Shown here: one piece after another, positions 1 through 6,807 of the stretch
Layout of the letters: each line of letters opens with the position of its first letter
Numbering within the stretch: position 1 is the first letter of the stretch
Position numbers and translations under genes: made by a program
Source: a virus
Reading direction: 5' to 3' (one strand)
DNA: 31,301 nucleotides
Virus record (IMG/VR): IMGVR_UViG_3300024518_000519
Location: 1-31,301 of that record
The notes under the pieces: model-generated
The model's input: the letters and a program-made list of their open reading frames with translations, nothing else
Told to the model about the DNA's origin: nothing
The model's database searches: none

Positions 1-1737
1 GCTACCGTGCCGTTTGCCGACCAGTGGGGGAGTCAGACGAACAAGTTTACTGATGTTGTTGACACAAACTGGGGAATTGAGGTCATTGACGCAGCGGGCT
101 TTAATGCCGCTTACGATTGGACGAGTTACTTGACTTCGACGATTGCCGTGAATACCAGCAATGTGCTGACATTCACGACTAATGCCGACGGCAAAGGTAT
201 TTGGGGCGACTTTGGTTTAACCGCTGGGAAACGGTATCGCTTCACGATGGCAACCGGCGCGATTAGTGGTGCGACTTACCAAGTACAGACTCGCATTGGA
301 AGTGATTACACCTCGATTGGAACGCTCGTCGCTTCAACAACTAACACTTTTGAGTTTACTGCGGCAGCAGGTGCATACGCGAACTATTTGTATCTCTACC
401 AAGAGGGCGCGGGAACTGGCAGCATAGTGTTGACAGCGGCGATCGTTACAAACGAACTAGTCGCCGCCGGCTGCGTGGCTGACTACGACCTAGCTTTCGC
501 AAATCAAAAACAGTCGTTGGTCGTTGAGGACAGAAGTGGCTCAAAGACAGATGCCCCAGCGGGAGTAAACGCCACGGGGATGATGTCTGCTTCTGGCGTC
601 ACGCAAGTCACGCCGATTGAGCAGTTGAACAGCAAGTCGGCTCGTATTGGAACGAGTGCGGCGACACCGGCTGATGGGGAGTTGTTGGTGAGTGGGAACG
701 CTGGGGTTGGCGGCACAGCCGTAACTAAATCTGGCACTTTTGGTGATGCAACGACTCTCGGCATTGTCGGAACGGACGGCAGCGGCAATGGCCCGACAAT
801 CCAAATGGCGGTTGATACAAGTGCCGATGCACGTCCACAGTCGTTGGTGTTCTTCAACCGCAACAACGCTGACTCATCCGGTGCGACCGTTAAGTCTATT
901 GCTGGCATTCGCTCGTTTACCGCAAACGCCGGTGGCGGGACTGATGGCGGCGGCAATCTTAAATTTTACACGAAACCGGAGGCGGGTAATTTTACAGAAC
1001 GCCTCACCATCGACAGCGCGGGCCTCGTACAAGTCGGCGCAAACACGGCGACTGATGCTAATGATGCGAAGGTGAAAATTGCCACCGCCACATCTACAAA
1101 GAAAGCGGTTTTGGAATTACGCAATACGGGAGGTGGAAGCCAAATCCAGATGCCAGCGGGGGTGAATCAGATGGACTTCTTAACCGCAGATGCGGTTCGC
1201 CTCTCTATTAATGGAGTCTCGGGTAGTAGTGACTTGGGCCTCGCGACATTCTCGGCGGGGATTGCGGTAACAACCGGCGGCATCAAGTTTCCCCAGCCGC
1301 AATCTGCCAGCGCAGACGCAAACACTCTCGACGATTATGAGGAAGGCGTTTGGGCACCACTTCTGACAGATGGAACCAACAACGCAACAATGAACGCCAC
1401 TTACAACTTTGGAAAGTACACAAGAATTGGTGATGTTGTAACTTTGACAGCTTACGTTGTTACCTCTTCGCTCGGTTCAGTTAGTGGAAACGTTCGCATT
1501 ACGGGTATACCGTTTGCCGCTGCCTCTGGATTTGGATTTACCAATGGCGGTAGTGTCGGTTCTGGAGGAGGGTTAGCAATTACGGCAGGGCAAGCCCTCA
1601 CTGTCGGAGTAGGGCAAGGCAGTTCGCTTTTATATCTGCGAGTTTGGGATGCCACTACTGGTTCAACAGAAATGCAAGAAAGCGAATGGACAGCCGATGG
1701 TAACATCCAGCTCACAATCACATACAAAGCGGCATAA
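1..1737 (+). CDS. Tail fibre / receptor-binding structural protein, C-terminal part (5' truncated)
   Basis: The reading frame is open to the left edge of the window, so the first codons seen are internal and 578 residues are visible. The protein is rich in Gly, Ala, Thr, Ser and Asn, with almost no Cys, as in beta-structured phage fibres. About residues 435-450 carry the SADANTLDDYEEGVWAP stretch, a motif very common in fibre proteins of environmental phages just before a C-terminal domain of about 130 residues. An N-terminal carbohydrate-binding-like beta-sandwich (about residues 30-150) is also suggested. It would sit at the tail periphery and contact the host. Arginine codons differ from the tail genes downstream: none of 14 is AGG. 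Fibre is the best call; a head decoration protein is the alternative. Confidence 0.7.
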   Translation, partial: ATVPFADQWGSQTNKFTDVVDTNWGIEVIDAAGFNAAYDWTSYLTSTIAVNTSNVLTFTTNADGKGIWGDFGLTAGKRYRFTMATGAISGATYQVQTRIGSDYTSIGTLVASTTNTFEFTAAAGAYANYLYLYQEGAGTGSIVLTAAIVTNELVAAGCVADYDLAFANQKQSLVVEDRSGSKTDAPAGVNATGMMSASGVTQVTPIEQLNSKSARIGTSAATPADGELLVSGNAGVGGTAVTKSGTFGDATTLGIVGTDGSGNGPTIQMAVDTSADARPQSLVFFNRNNADSSGATVKSIAGIRSFTANAGGGTDGGGNLKFYTKPEAGNFTERLTIDSAGLVQVGANTATDANDAKVKIATATSTKKAVLELRNTGGGSQIQMPAGVNQMDFLTADAVRLSINGVSGSSDLGLATFSAGIAVTTGGIKFPQPQSASADANTLDDYEEGVWAPLLTDGTNNATMNATYNFGKYTRIGDVVTLTAYVVTSSLGSVSGNVRITGIPFAAASGFGFTNGGSVGSGGGLAITAGQALTVGVGQGSSLLYLRVWDATTGSTEMQESEWTADGNIQLTITYKAA

Positions 1738-1777
1738 TAATTTTCACAATGGAAATTTGTGATGGAGACAAAACAAT

Positions 1778-2053
1778 ATGGCATTAGAAAAGAAAACCTC
1801 GTTTGATTACGAGATACGAGGCGAGTTCAAGCACATCCAAGAGCGCACCAAGACGAGTGTGGTCGAGGACGGCAAAGAACTCTCATACGCATACAGTCGG
1901 CGCGCATTAGCACCCGATGCAGATGTGTCCGCTGAATCGGACGAGGTAAAAAAATTGGCGGCGGCAGTCTGGACTGATGAGGTTGTGGCAGCGTGGAGCG
2001 CGGCCCAAGCAGCGGCAGCACCGGCAGCGGAAGAAGCACCAGCAGCGGAATAA
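1778..2053 (+). CDS. Small conserved phage accessory protein, unknown function
   Basis: The protein has 91 residues. An N-terminal part of mixed charge is followed by a VWTDEVVAAW segment near residues 65-75, then an Ala/Pro/Glu-rich tail (AEEAPAAE). Short proteins of this type, with a 'VWT.EVV.AY'-like segment, are common next to fibre and lysis genes in environmental phages, but their role is unknown. A purine-rich GATGGAGAC stretch lies just upstream of the ATG. It sits between the fibre and the next small gene with short spacers, so it is probably in the late operon. No signal peptide or membrane segment is seen. Confidence 0.75.
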   Translation: MALEKKTSFDYEIRGEFKHIQERTKTSVVEDGKELSYAYSRRALAPDADVSAESDEVKKLAAAVWTDEVVAAWSAAQAAAAPAAEEAPAAE

Positions 2054-2057
2054 TTCT

Positions 2058-2378
2058 ATGATCGAAATACCGACAAAACCCACGGCGAAACTTAACGTCT
2101 CGAAAGTAGCAATCTCGCTCAACAGCGCGGCAGAGTTCAGTATGCAATTCAGCGTTGTCGGCTGGGGCAAATATACGGATGGCGAAGGCAACGAAGTTTT
2201 GGGGAACACCCCAATCGTTTCGACGTTGCTATCGGTTACCGGCGCAGCTTGGACGAACTGGGGCAAGACTCCGGGAGAAACCGATGCCGTTTATATCGGG
2301 AACCTCGCACTCGCCCAGCTTGGGCTTGAGCGTGACGATACGGTTGTGGCGGCGGAACCGGAAGCACCAGCGGAATAA
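2058..2378 (+). CDS. Small hypothetical phage protein, unknown function
   Basis: The protein has 106 residues. I chose the ATG four bases after the previous stop rather than an in-frame upstream start inside the previous gene, because the upstream residues would be a frame-shadow of that gene's Ala-rich tail. The body (residues 10-90) alternates hydrophobic and polar residues and has three Trp (VVGWGKY, AAWTNWG), suggesting a beta-rich fold. The end AAEPEAPAE closely resembles the tail of the preceding protein. It may be a small structural or fibre-associated protein. I do not recognise its family. Confidence 0.7.
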   Translation: MIEIPTKPTAKLNVSKVAISLNSAAEFSMQFSVVGWGKYTDGEGNEVLGNTPIVSTLLSVTGAAWTNWGKTPGETDAVYIGNLALAQLGLERDDTVVAAEPEAPAE

Positions 2379-2389
2379 CGAGGTAATGC

Positions 2390-2689
2390 TTGGGAACCGA
2401 CACCGCCAATCTAATCCAGACGTTGGGTTTTCCAGTTGTCGCAGCGGCAGCGGCGGGGATTTTCGGTTACAAAATAGTTTTCTATGTCCTACGGGATTTA
2501 TCAAGTGAGATCAAAGATTTATACGGGATAGTTGTCAAACTCATTGACAGATTGAATGGACATGACAAAGAGACAAACAAGCTCGCCAAAGAAGTCGCAA
2601 TGTTGCGAGTGGAAGTCTCGTCTCTTTATAAGTGCATGGGGATTCCCAAGAAGCGTGTTGGTAAAAGCTCTGATGATCGTGGGGATTAG
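2390..2689 (+). CDS. Holin candidate, single membrane segment plus coiled coil (BhlA/UviB-like layout)
   Basis: The protein has 99 residues and a TTG start preceded by GAGGT at good spacing. The nearby ATG at 2386 is in another frame and gives an unlikely protein. Residues about 10-33 (LIQTLGFPVVAAAAAGIFGYK onward) form one transmembrane segment. A charged heptad-like region (residues 36-80, SSEIKDLYGIVVKLIDRL...EVAMLRVEVSSL) predicts a coiled coil, and the end is basic. One N-terminal membrane helix followed by a coiled coil is the layout of BhlA/UviB-type holin-like proteins. It opens a run of five small membrane or exported proteins. Holin function is inferred from layout and position. Confidence 0.55.
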   Translation: MGTDTANLIQTLGFPVVAAAAAGIFGYKIVFYVLRDLSSEIKDLYGIVVKLIDRLNGHDKETNKLAKEVAMLRVEVSSLYKCMGIPKKRVGKSSDDRGD

Positions 2690-2780
2690 TATGTTGGTTG
2701 GGTGTAAGAGTTTGTCTGGAAATCTGGAAATCGACACACCGTTTTTTGACATCTCTTACGAAGGTAAAGCGGCTGAATGA
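2655..2780 (+). CDS. Small lipoprotein (possible spanin/lysis component)
   Basis: This is a 41-residue protein if GTG at 2655 is the start. TTG at 2658 and ATG at 2673 are alternatives, and no strong ribosome-binding site separates them. The hydrophobic run LVKALMIVGISMLVGC ends in a lipobox-like LVGC followed by KSLSG, predicting a signal-peptidase II site and a mature lipoprotein of about 25 residues. The start overlaps the end of the holin candidate in another frame, and the stop overlaps the next ATG (ATGA). A tiny lipoprotein beside holin candidates recalls an outer-membrane spanin (Rz1), though it is not proline-rich. If lipidated, it suggests a diderm host. Confidence 0.5.
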   Translation: MLVKALMIVGISMLVGCKSLSGNLEIDTPFFDISYEGKAAE

Positions 2781-2932
2781 ATTTTGATGACCTTAAGGTT
2801 ATATTCGCAAGTTCGACGGGCCTCGGTACATGGCTCATCGACATGGACATGGTTATTAAGCTCATGCTCAGCCTTGCCTCGTTGCTGTATGTAATACTCA
2901 AGATTATCCAAATACTGGAAAACAGGAAATGA
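2777..2932 (+). CDS. 51-residue single-pass membrane protein (holin/lysis candidate)
   Basis: It starts MNFDDLKVIF and its ATG overlaps the preceding stop (ATGA). Residues about 23-47 (DMDMVIKLMLSLASLLYVIL) form one strongly hydrophobic segment, followed by KIIQILENRK, giving a short basic tail. The next gene again overlaps by ATGA, so translation is probably coupled. The size and single membrane helix fit a small holin, antiholin or pinholin. No family is recognised. It was found by reading the gap between the flanking genes. Confidence 0.6.
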   Translation: MNFDDLKVIFASSTGLGTWLIDMDMVIKLMLSLASLLYVILKIIQILENRK

Positions 2933-3249
2933 AGAAAATACTAATAGTAATCGGACTGCTTTGTGCGGTGAACGCCAATGCAGATGGACTGTTTGGTGCG
3001 GCATTAAAGCCAGAGCCAAGCGTAACCTTGTTCGGCCAAAAGATTAGCTGGGCAATCCCAAGTCTCTGCATAGGCGCAAAGGCGGGAGTGATTCCAGATG
3101 CAGGGATTAGCCCGGAAGGGATCAACCTGAAAATCCCTTACCTATCGCTGGAGCTTCCTTTTCCAAGCCTGACGTTAAGGGCCGGGAAAGGCAGCGACCC
3201 TGTAGAGGTGAAGCTCGGTGCAGTTAAAAAACAAAAGGAGGACAAGTAA
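2929..3249 (+). CDS. Exported protein with signal peptide, unknown function
   Basis: The protein has 106 residues. It begins MKKILIVIGLLCAVNANADG, a classical Sec signal peptide with a signal-peptidase I site after NANA (residue 18). The mature part (about 88 residues) holds two Cys-free repeats of the type 'IPYLSLELPFPSLTLRAG' that read as beta strands, and it ends in a Lys-rich tail. It lies within the group of small membrane proteins and is coupled by overlaps on both sides. It may be a periplasmic lysis accessory or a surface-exclusion factor. No endolysin motif is seen. Family not recognised. Confidence 0.65.
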   Translation: MKKILIVIGLLCAVNANADGLFGAALKPEPSVTLFGQKISWAIPSLCIGAKAGVIPDAGISPEGINLKIPYLSLELPFPSLTLRAGKGSDPVEVKLGAVKKQKEDK

Positions 3250-3419
3250 TGTTACGCTCAAAAACGACTTGGACGGCAATTTTAGGGGCACTTGGCGGGG
3301 CCGCCGGATACTTCACCGGAGAGCTTGAGATGGGTGCTGCGATGAACGTGGTTATCACATCCTTGCTCGCTCTGTTCCTGCGTCACGGCATCAAGAAGGC
3401 AGAGAAGGCAAATAGTTAA
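3249..3419 (+). CDS. 56-residue membrane protein, holin-like
   Basis: The TAATG overlap gives a clear start (MLRSKTTWTAILGALG). Two hydrophobic segments, residues about 8-22 and 28-46, are separated by GYFTGELEMG, and the protein ends RHGIKKAEKANS. Short proteins with an N-terminal '(R/K)SKT.W...' followed by a Gly/Ala-rich helix and an 'FLRHG' end are common in tailed phages and are usually called holin-like or membrane proteins. It is the last of the membrane cluster; the connector gene starts immediately after its stop. It was found by reading the gap. Confidence 0.6.
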   Translation: MLRSKTTWTAILGALGGAAGYFTGELEMGAAMNVVITSLLALFLRHGIKKAEKANS

Positions 3420-3914
3420 ATGGCTTGGGCGACAATAGTAGAGGCAGATGTTCAGACCCGTATGACCGACACGGAGTTGGCTAAGTACAACTCAATCGGG
3501 CTTGCCTCTGGTCAGACTTCCGGGGGCGTTCTGACTGCTGTTGTCTCTGATGTTATTGACCTGATTCGTGGCTATATCAAGGGGTGCCCCCGTAACGGCA
3601 TTGATTCCGTGGCAGGGACGCTGCCTACCGTACTTCATTCCCCTGCGCTCGACATAATCATTGTTGAGTTGATGAAGAGGGTGGGGGGTGCAGTCACAGA
3701 TGTAAGCGATGTAAGGATTGCAGCCTATAACAGCGCAATCGCATTCATGGACAAGGTTTCTGATTGTCGCTTTGGGATTCCCAAGCCCACAACGGAGTCA
3801 GCAGAGACATTCTTTGATGACAAGGGCGGCTATGGATATGACCAGCAACTAGCAATTTCCACAGGCAAGGAGATTGTGGATGGAGTCGCGCAGGATCGTT
3901 ACACAGAACTCTGA
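3420..3914 (+). CDS. gp36-like head completion / connector protein (DUF1320-like)
   Basis: The protein has 164 residues and no spacer to the upstream gene. The layout VEADVQTRMTDTELAKY...VVSDVIDLIRGYIKGCPRNGI, then a helical region with LDIIIVELMKRVGG and a late ISTGKEIVDGV stretch, matches the Mu gp36 / DUF1320 type. These proteins form part of the head-tail connector below the portal. Its stop overlaps the next ATG by one base. Its place directly before tail genes fits, but it is unusual that lysis-like genes precede it. Confidence 0.65.
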   Translation: MAWATIVEADVQTRMTDTELAKYNSIGLASGQTSGGVLTAVVSDVIDLIRGYIKGCPRNGIDSVAGTLPTVLHSPALDIIIVELMKRVGGAVTDVSDVRIAAYNSAIAFMDKVSDCRFGIPKPTTESAETFFDDKGGYGYDQQLAISTGKEIVDGVAQDRYTEL

Positions 3915-4615
3915 TGGCGGTTTACCTGACAGACATTCAAGGTGCATTGCACACTAGGCTGTCAGGGCAGCTTCCTTTTACTGATTTTGTCACAATAAAC
4001 AATGTTGGCGGCTACACCTCCGGGGCAACCAGCATGACGGTATTGCCGTTACCGTCAACTCTGGAGGTGGGGGTGGTTTTGACGTTTCTTGATGCTGTTG
4101 GGACTGGAACTTTTGTGATTACCACAGAAGCAGCGGCAGGGGCCACCACTATTCTGGGCGCTATCGGTTTTGCTGGAACCTCGGTTGCTGATGGTGCCAC
4201 GGCACAGGTAAGTGTTGCCAGAGCACCGGGATTGGTTTTGGAGGACGATGATGTACAGTCCAAAATGGAGGAAATGCTTAATCGCGTTCGCGTCATGGCA
4301 ATTGTCCTTCGCCCTATCAGCATGATCAGGGTGCTTGAGAAAACAGTAGTAGATTTTAACTGGGAAGTGGATTGCATTGAAAACCCAGCAGTCAACCGTC
4401 CCATTTCTGGCACCTATTACACCGCCGAAGCTGTTGCTGAATCGGTGTTCGTCCTGCTAGATAACTATCAGATTCCAAACTCAACAGTCACAGGGACAAA
4501 CAGTTCCCGCTCATCCAGCATCGTCAGGATGGGGACAGAAGAACCGGCAGGCAGTTTGGTGAGATATAAGGTGAGCGGCTTCGTAAGGAGCAAACTAAAT
4601 GTAAATATAAACTAG
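3914..4615 (+). CDS. Tail completion / neck protein with an inserted beta domain
   Basis: The protein has 233 residues. An N-terminal helix (ALHTRLSGQLPF) is followed at about residues 27-105 by an Ala/Gly/Thr-rich beta segment (GYTSGATSMTVLPLPSTLEV..., AAAGATTILGAI...). Segments of this 'GATS.TV......GATT..V' type occur as small beta modules in several phage structural proteins. After it comes a mixed alpha/beta part (DDDVQSKMEEML, MIRVLEKTVVDFNWEVDCIENP...) that fits a tail terminator or minor tail protein. Position between the connector and the tail-tube candidate supports a neck role; the exact one is unproven. Confidence 0.5.
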   Translation: MAVYLTDIQGALHTRLSGQLPFTDFVTINNVGGYTSGATSMTVLPLPSTLEVGVVLTFLDAVGTGTFVITTEAAAGATTILGAIGFAGTSVADGATAQVSVARAPGLVLEDDDVQSKMEEMLNRVRVMAIVLRPISMIRVLEKTVVDFNWEVDCIENPAVNRPISGTYYTAEAVAESVFVLLDNYQIPNSTVTGTNSSRSSSIVRMGTEEPAGSLVRYKVSGFVRSKLNVNIN

Positions 4616-4627
4616 AATAATGAAATT

Positions 4628-5107
4628 ATGGCTAACAACACGATAGTAGGCAACGCCACCATTTATGGCGTAGACGGCACCGTAGCCTATCCCACACTAG
4701 CGGGGACAGTTGCAATCACGGAGAACTATATGCAGAGCCTCAACCTGACGGATGAGGTGGATACTGCCGAAGCAAGAGACCAGCGCGGGAATGTGTTTGG
4801 TTATAATCTTTACAACCATCGCCGCACTTGCACATGGGAAATTATCTTTTATGCAGGAAGCGAGGCGGCAGCGGCAGCGGAGTTGGATTTACCTTCCCCC
4901 GGTGCATTGGTTGCCATAGCACAGGACGCAGAGGATGGAGCGCAGTTGCCGGGGATTTTAGTTGGTAACTGGAATTACATCGGCGGTGGGTCAATCTCTG
5001 CAAGCAACACAGACCTGTTCAGGGTGTCACTTCCTTGCAGTCAGTACAATAACCCTGCTGCAACTACTGTTGGAGCGGTTGTCCTGCAAACCATACCGGG
5101 CACTTGA
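4628..5107 (+). CDS. Probable tail tube / major tail protein
   Basis: The protein has 159 residues (MANNTIVGNATIYGVDGTVAYP). Composition is beta-rich, with few Lys and a central RRTCTWEIIFYAG strand. Size, beta character and position, just before a tail-chaperone-like gene and a tape measure, are what is expected for a siphovirus or myovirus tube protein. The first 14 bases of this gene (atggctaacaacac) are identical to the start of the gene at 6807, so both proteins begin MANNT. The upstream ribosome-binding site is weak. No family signature is strong enough for certainty. Confidence 0.5.
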   Translation: MANNTIVGNATIYGVDGTVAYPTLAGTVAITENYMQSLNLTDEVDTAEARDQRGNVFGYNLYNHRRTCTWEIIFYAGSEAAAAAELDLPSPGALVAIAQDAEDGAQLPGILVGNWNYIGGGSISASNTDLFRVSLPCSQYNNPAATTVGAVVLQTIPGT

Positions 5108-5111
5108 TAGT

Positions 5112-5705
5112 GTGGGCCTTGAAAGCGATTACCTAAAAGCAGTCATACCACCCCAAGCGCGAGTCCTTGGGCAGCGGTTGAAACCCTTGTCCCTTGGTCA
5201 CATGATGGTGCTGTCCCGCTATGGCAGTCCATTTGTGACCGGGGAAAGGCAACCGATGTTCGGGGATTTATGCTTTGCGGTTTGGGTCTGCAAAAGGAAT
5301 TGGAGGCAACTTTCCCAAGGGCTGGCAGATTCGTCCTTTAAGAAGGAGGTGCGATTCCTTCGCTGGATTGGGAAAATACGCAACAAGGGCAATGCGGCTT
5401 TGGTGTTTGTGAGATACCTAACGCTTGCCATGCAGCAACCTTCCCTTTTTTTTAACAAGGTGGAGGGTTCAAGGCCGACAAGCATGAATAACTTGCAGTA
5501 CATGAAGATCGTGCTGATGAGCAAGCTACACAAAACGAGCGAGGAGGCGATGGATACAGTTTTTGGGGAGGTCGTTTTTGACCTTGCCGCCCTTGGGGAA
5601 GGGGAAGGCTCTTGTGGGTTTGTTTCAGACAATGACCGCTATGCAGGGGACATGGCTCGCAAGAATTACGAAAGGAGGCAACCAAAGAATGGCGAACGAA
5701 ATTAA
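5112..5705 (+). CDS. Tail assembly chaperone-like protein
   Basis: The protein has 197 residues if it starts at GTG 5112, four bases after the tube stop. The open frame reaches further upstream but only inside the tube gene. The N-terminal pattern RVLGQRLKPLSLGHMMVLSRYGSPFVTGE, then DLCFAVWVCKR, is typical of proteins between the tail tube and tape measure that chaperone tape-measure assembly. A run of eight T (5446-5453) lies at codons 112-114. A -1 slip there would reach TAA at once, giving a product of about 114 residues. The C-terminus overlaps the tape-measure start and ends RRQPKNGERN. Confidence 0.6.
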   Translation: MGLESDYLKAVIPPQARVLGQRLKPLSLGHMMVLSRYGSPFVTGERQPMFGDLCFAVWVCKRNWRQLSQGLADSSFKKEVRFLRWIGKIRNKGNAALVFVRYLTLAMQQPSLFFNKVEGSRPTSMNNLQYMKIVLMSKLHKTSEEAMDTVFGEVVFDLAALGEGEGSCGFVSDNDRYAGDMARKNYERRQPKNGERN

Positions 5706-6807
5706 ATTTGTTTTTGTGGGTGACACCGCAGACTTCGACAAGGCGATTGATTCAATCGTTAAGAAAACAAACAAAATAAAAGATGTAGACAAGGATGCGA
5801 ACAAGGTCAGGAAGCAGGCAGTTAACCTTGAGAAGGTGCTGGCAAGTGAATACGACAAGGCGAGAAAGAATGCTGGCTCACTTACGGACATAACCAAGAA
5901 GCTTGCAAGGGAGGAAGCCAAGCGCCTTGAGATAAACAAGAAACTCTCAAGCGAGACGTTAACCCAATCACAAAGGCAATCGCTTTTGGTGGAAAGGTCA
6001 AAATCACAGGCAAGAACATCAGGACTTAAAGGGGCTGGAGTTGCGGGAATAGGGAAACTCGCTGCCGCAACAATGGTAACCGCCATAGCAGCGGGGGCAG
6101 CGGCAGCAATCAAGGGAACATTTTCAGCAATGAATGAAGCCCAAGGCATAAGGGCGGGAGCATTAAACGCAGGGCAAACCGTTGAACAATTTCAGACTAA
6201 TCAGTTCGCCAAGAGCATAAACAGAAGCCCCAAGGAGGTAGGGGAAGCAATAAAATCCCTTGGGCTAATAATAGATGCAGACTTAAATAAAAGCTTGTCT
6301 GATTCGGGCCACAAATTGAGATTGTTGGGAACAATAGTCAAAAATAAACTTACCCCCGCTTTTACTTTTCTGGCTGAAAAGTTTGTTCAGTTTGGAATTT
6401 GGGCAGCTTCGTTTATTGAAACGATGTCACAACAAGGTGCCAAGAAGTCAGCCAGTTACGCCTATCGGACAGGGGCAGGGGCGGGCCTGTTCGGCATTCC
6501 ACAGGCGGCACTTCAATGGTTTATGCAATCAAGGGGGAAAGGGGGCACAGCGGGATTCAATGATGAATGGGAACAGAACCGCAAAAACATGGAAATGAAA
6601 CTTGAGCAGTTGTTTAATGCTCCAGAAATTCCCAACGCTCCCCGACAGGCTGCATCAATGAGGGCTTTTAGTGATAGCTTGGCAAGGATTGGATTGTTCA
6701 AATCTGGAAGGGACAGTCAACTTCAGACAATGAGGGCAAGCTTGGCTGTTCAAAGAGGAATAAAGACAAACACAGACGGGCTAAAAGATATAATTTACAA
6801 CGCATAA
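5689..6807 (+). CDS. Tape measure protein (short)
   Basis: The protein has 372 residues. The ATG at 5689 is preceded by AAAGGAGG and chosen over an upstream in-frame ATG inside the chaperone gene. Residues 10-135 are highly charged and heptad-rich (DKAIDSIVKKTNKIKDVDKDANKVRKQ...), predicting a long coiled coil. Residues about 140-170 (GAGVAGIGKLAAATMVTAIAAGAAAAI) are hydrophobic. A second hydrophobic stretch lies near residues 220-250 (FTFLAEKFVQFGIWAASFIE). This is the architecture of a tape measure, which sets tail length and is ejected with DNA. By the usual 0.15 nm per residue it implies a tail of only about 56 nm. More than half of its arginines use AGG. Confidence 0.7.
   Translation: MANEIKFVFVGDTADFDKAIDSIVKKTNKIKDVDKDANKVRKQAVNLEKVLASEYDKARKNAGSLTDITKKLAREEAKRLEINKKLSSETLTQSQRQSLLVERSKSQARTSGLKGAGVAGIGKLAAATMVTAIAAGAAAAIKGTFSAMNEAQGIRAGALNAGQTVEQFQTNQFAKSINRSPKEVGEAIKSLGLIIDADLNKSLSDSGHKLRLLGTIVKNKLTPAFTFLAEKFVQFGIWAASFIETMSQQGAKKSASYAYRTGAGAGLFGIPQAALQWFMQSRGKGGTAGFNDEWEQNRKNMEMKLEQLFNAPEIPNAPRQAASMRAFSDSLARIGLFKSGRDSQLQTMRASLAVQRGIKTNTDGLKDIIYNA

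Noticed and set aside
504-956. Minus-strand frame opposite the fibre gene
   Set aside because: It mirrors the Gly/Ala/Thr-rich fibre codons and gives a Pro/Val/Ala-rich translation with no start signals.
2929-3249. Signal-anchored endolysin
   Set aside because: The mature part is only about 88 residues and shows no lysozyme, amidase or peptidase motif.
4962-5111. Upstream extension of the tail chaperone gene
   Set aside because: It lies inside the tube gene in another frame, and the predicted residues lack family similarity; GTG 5112 is a better start.
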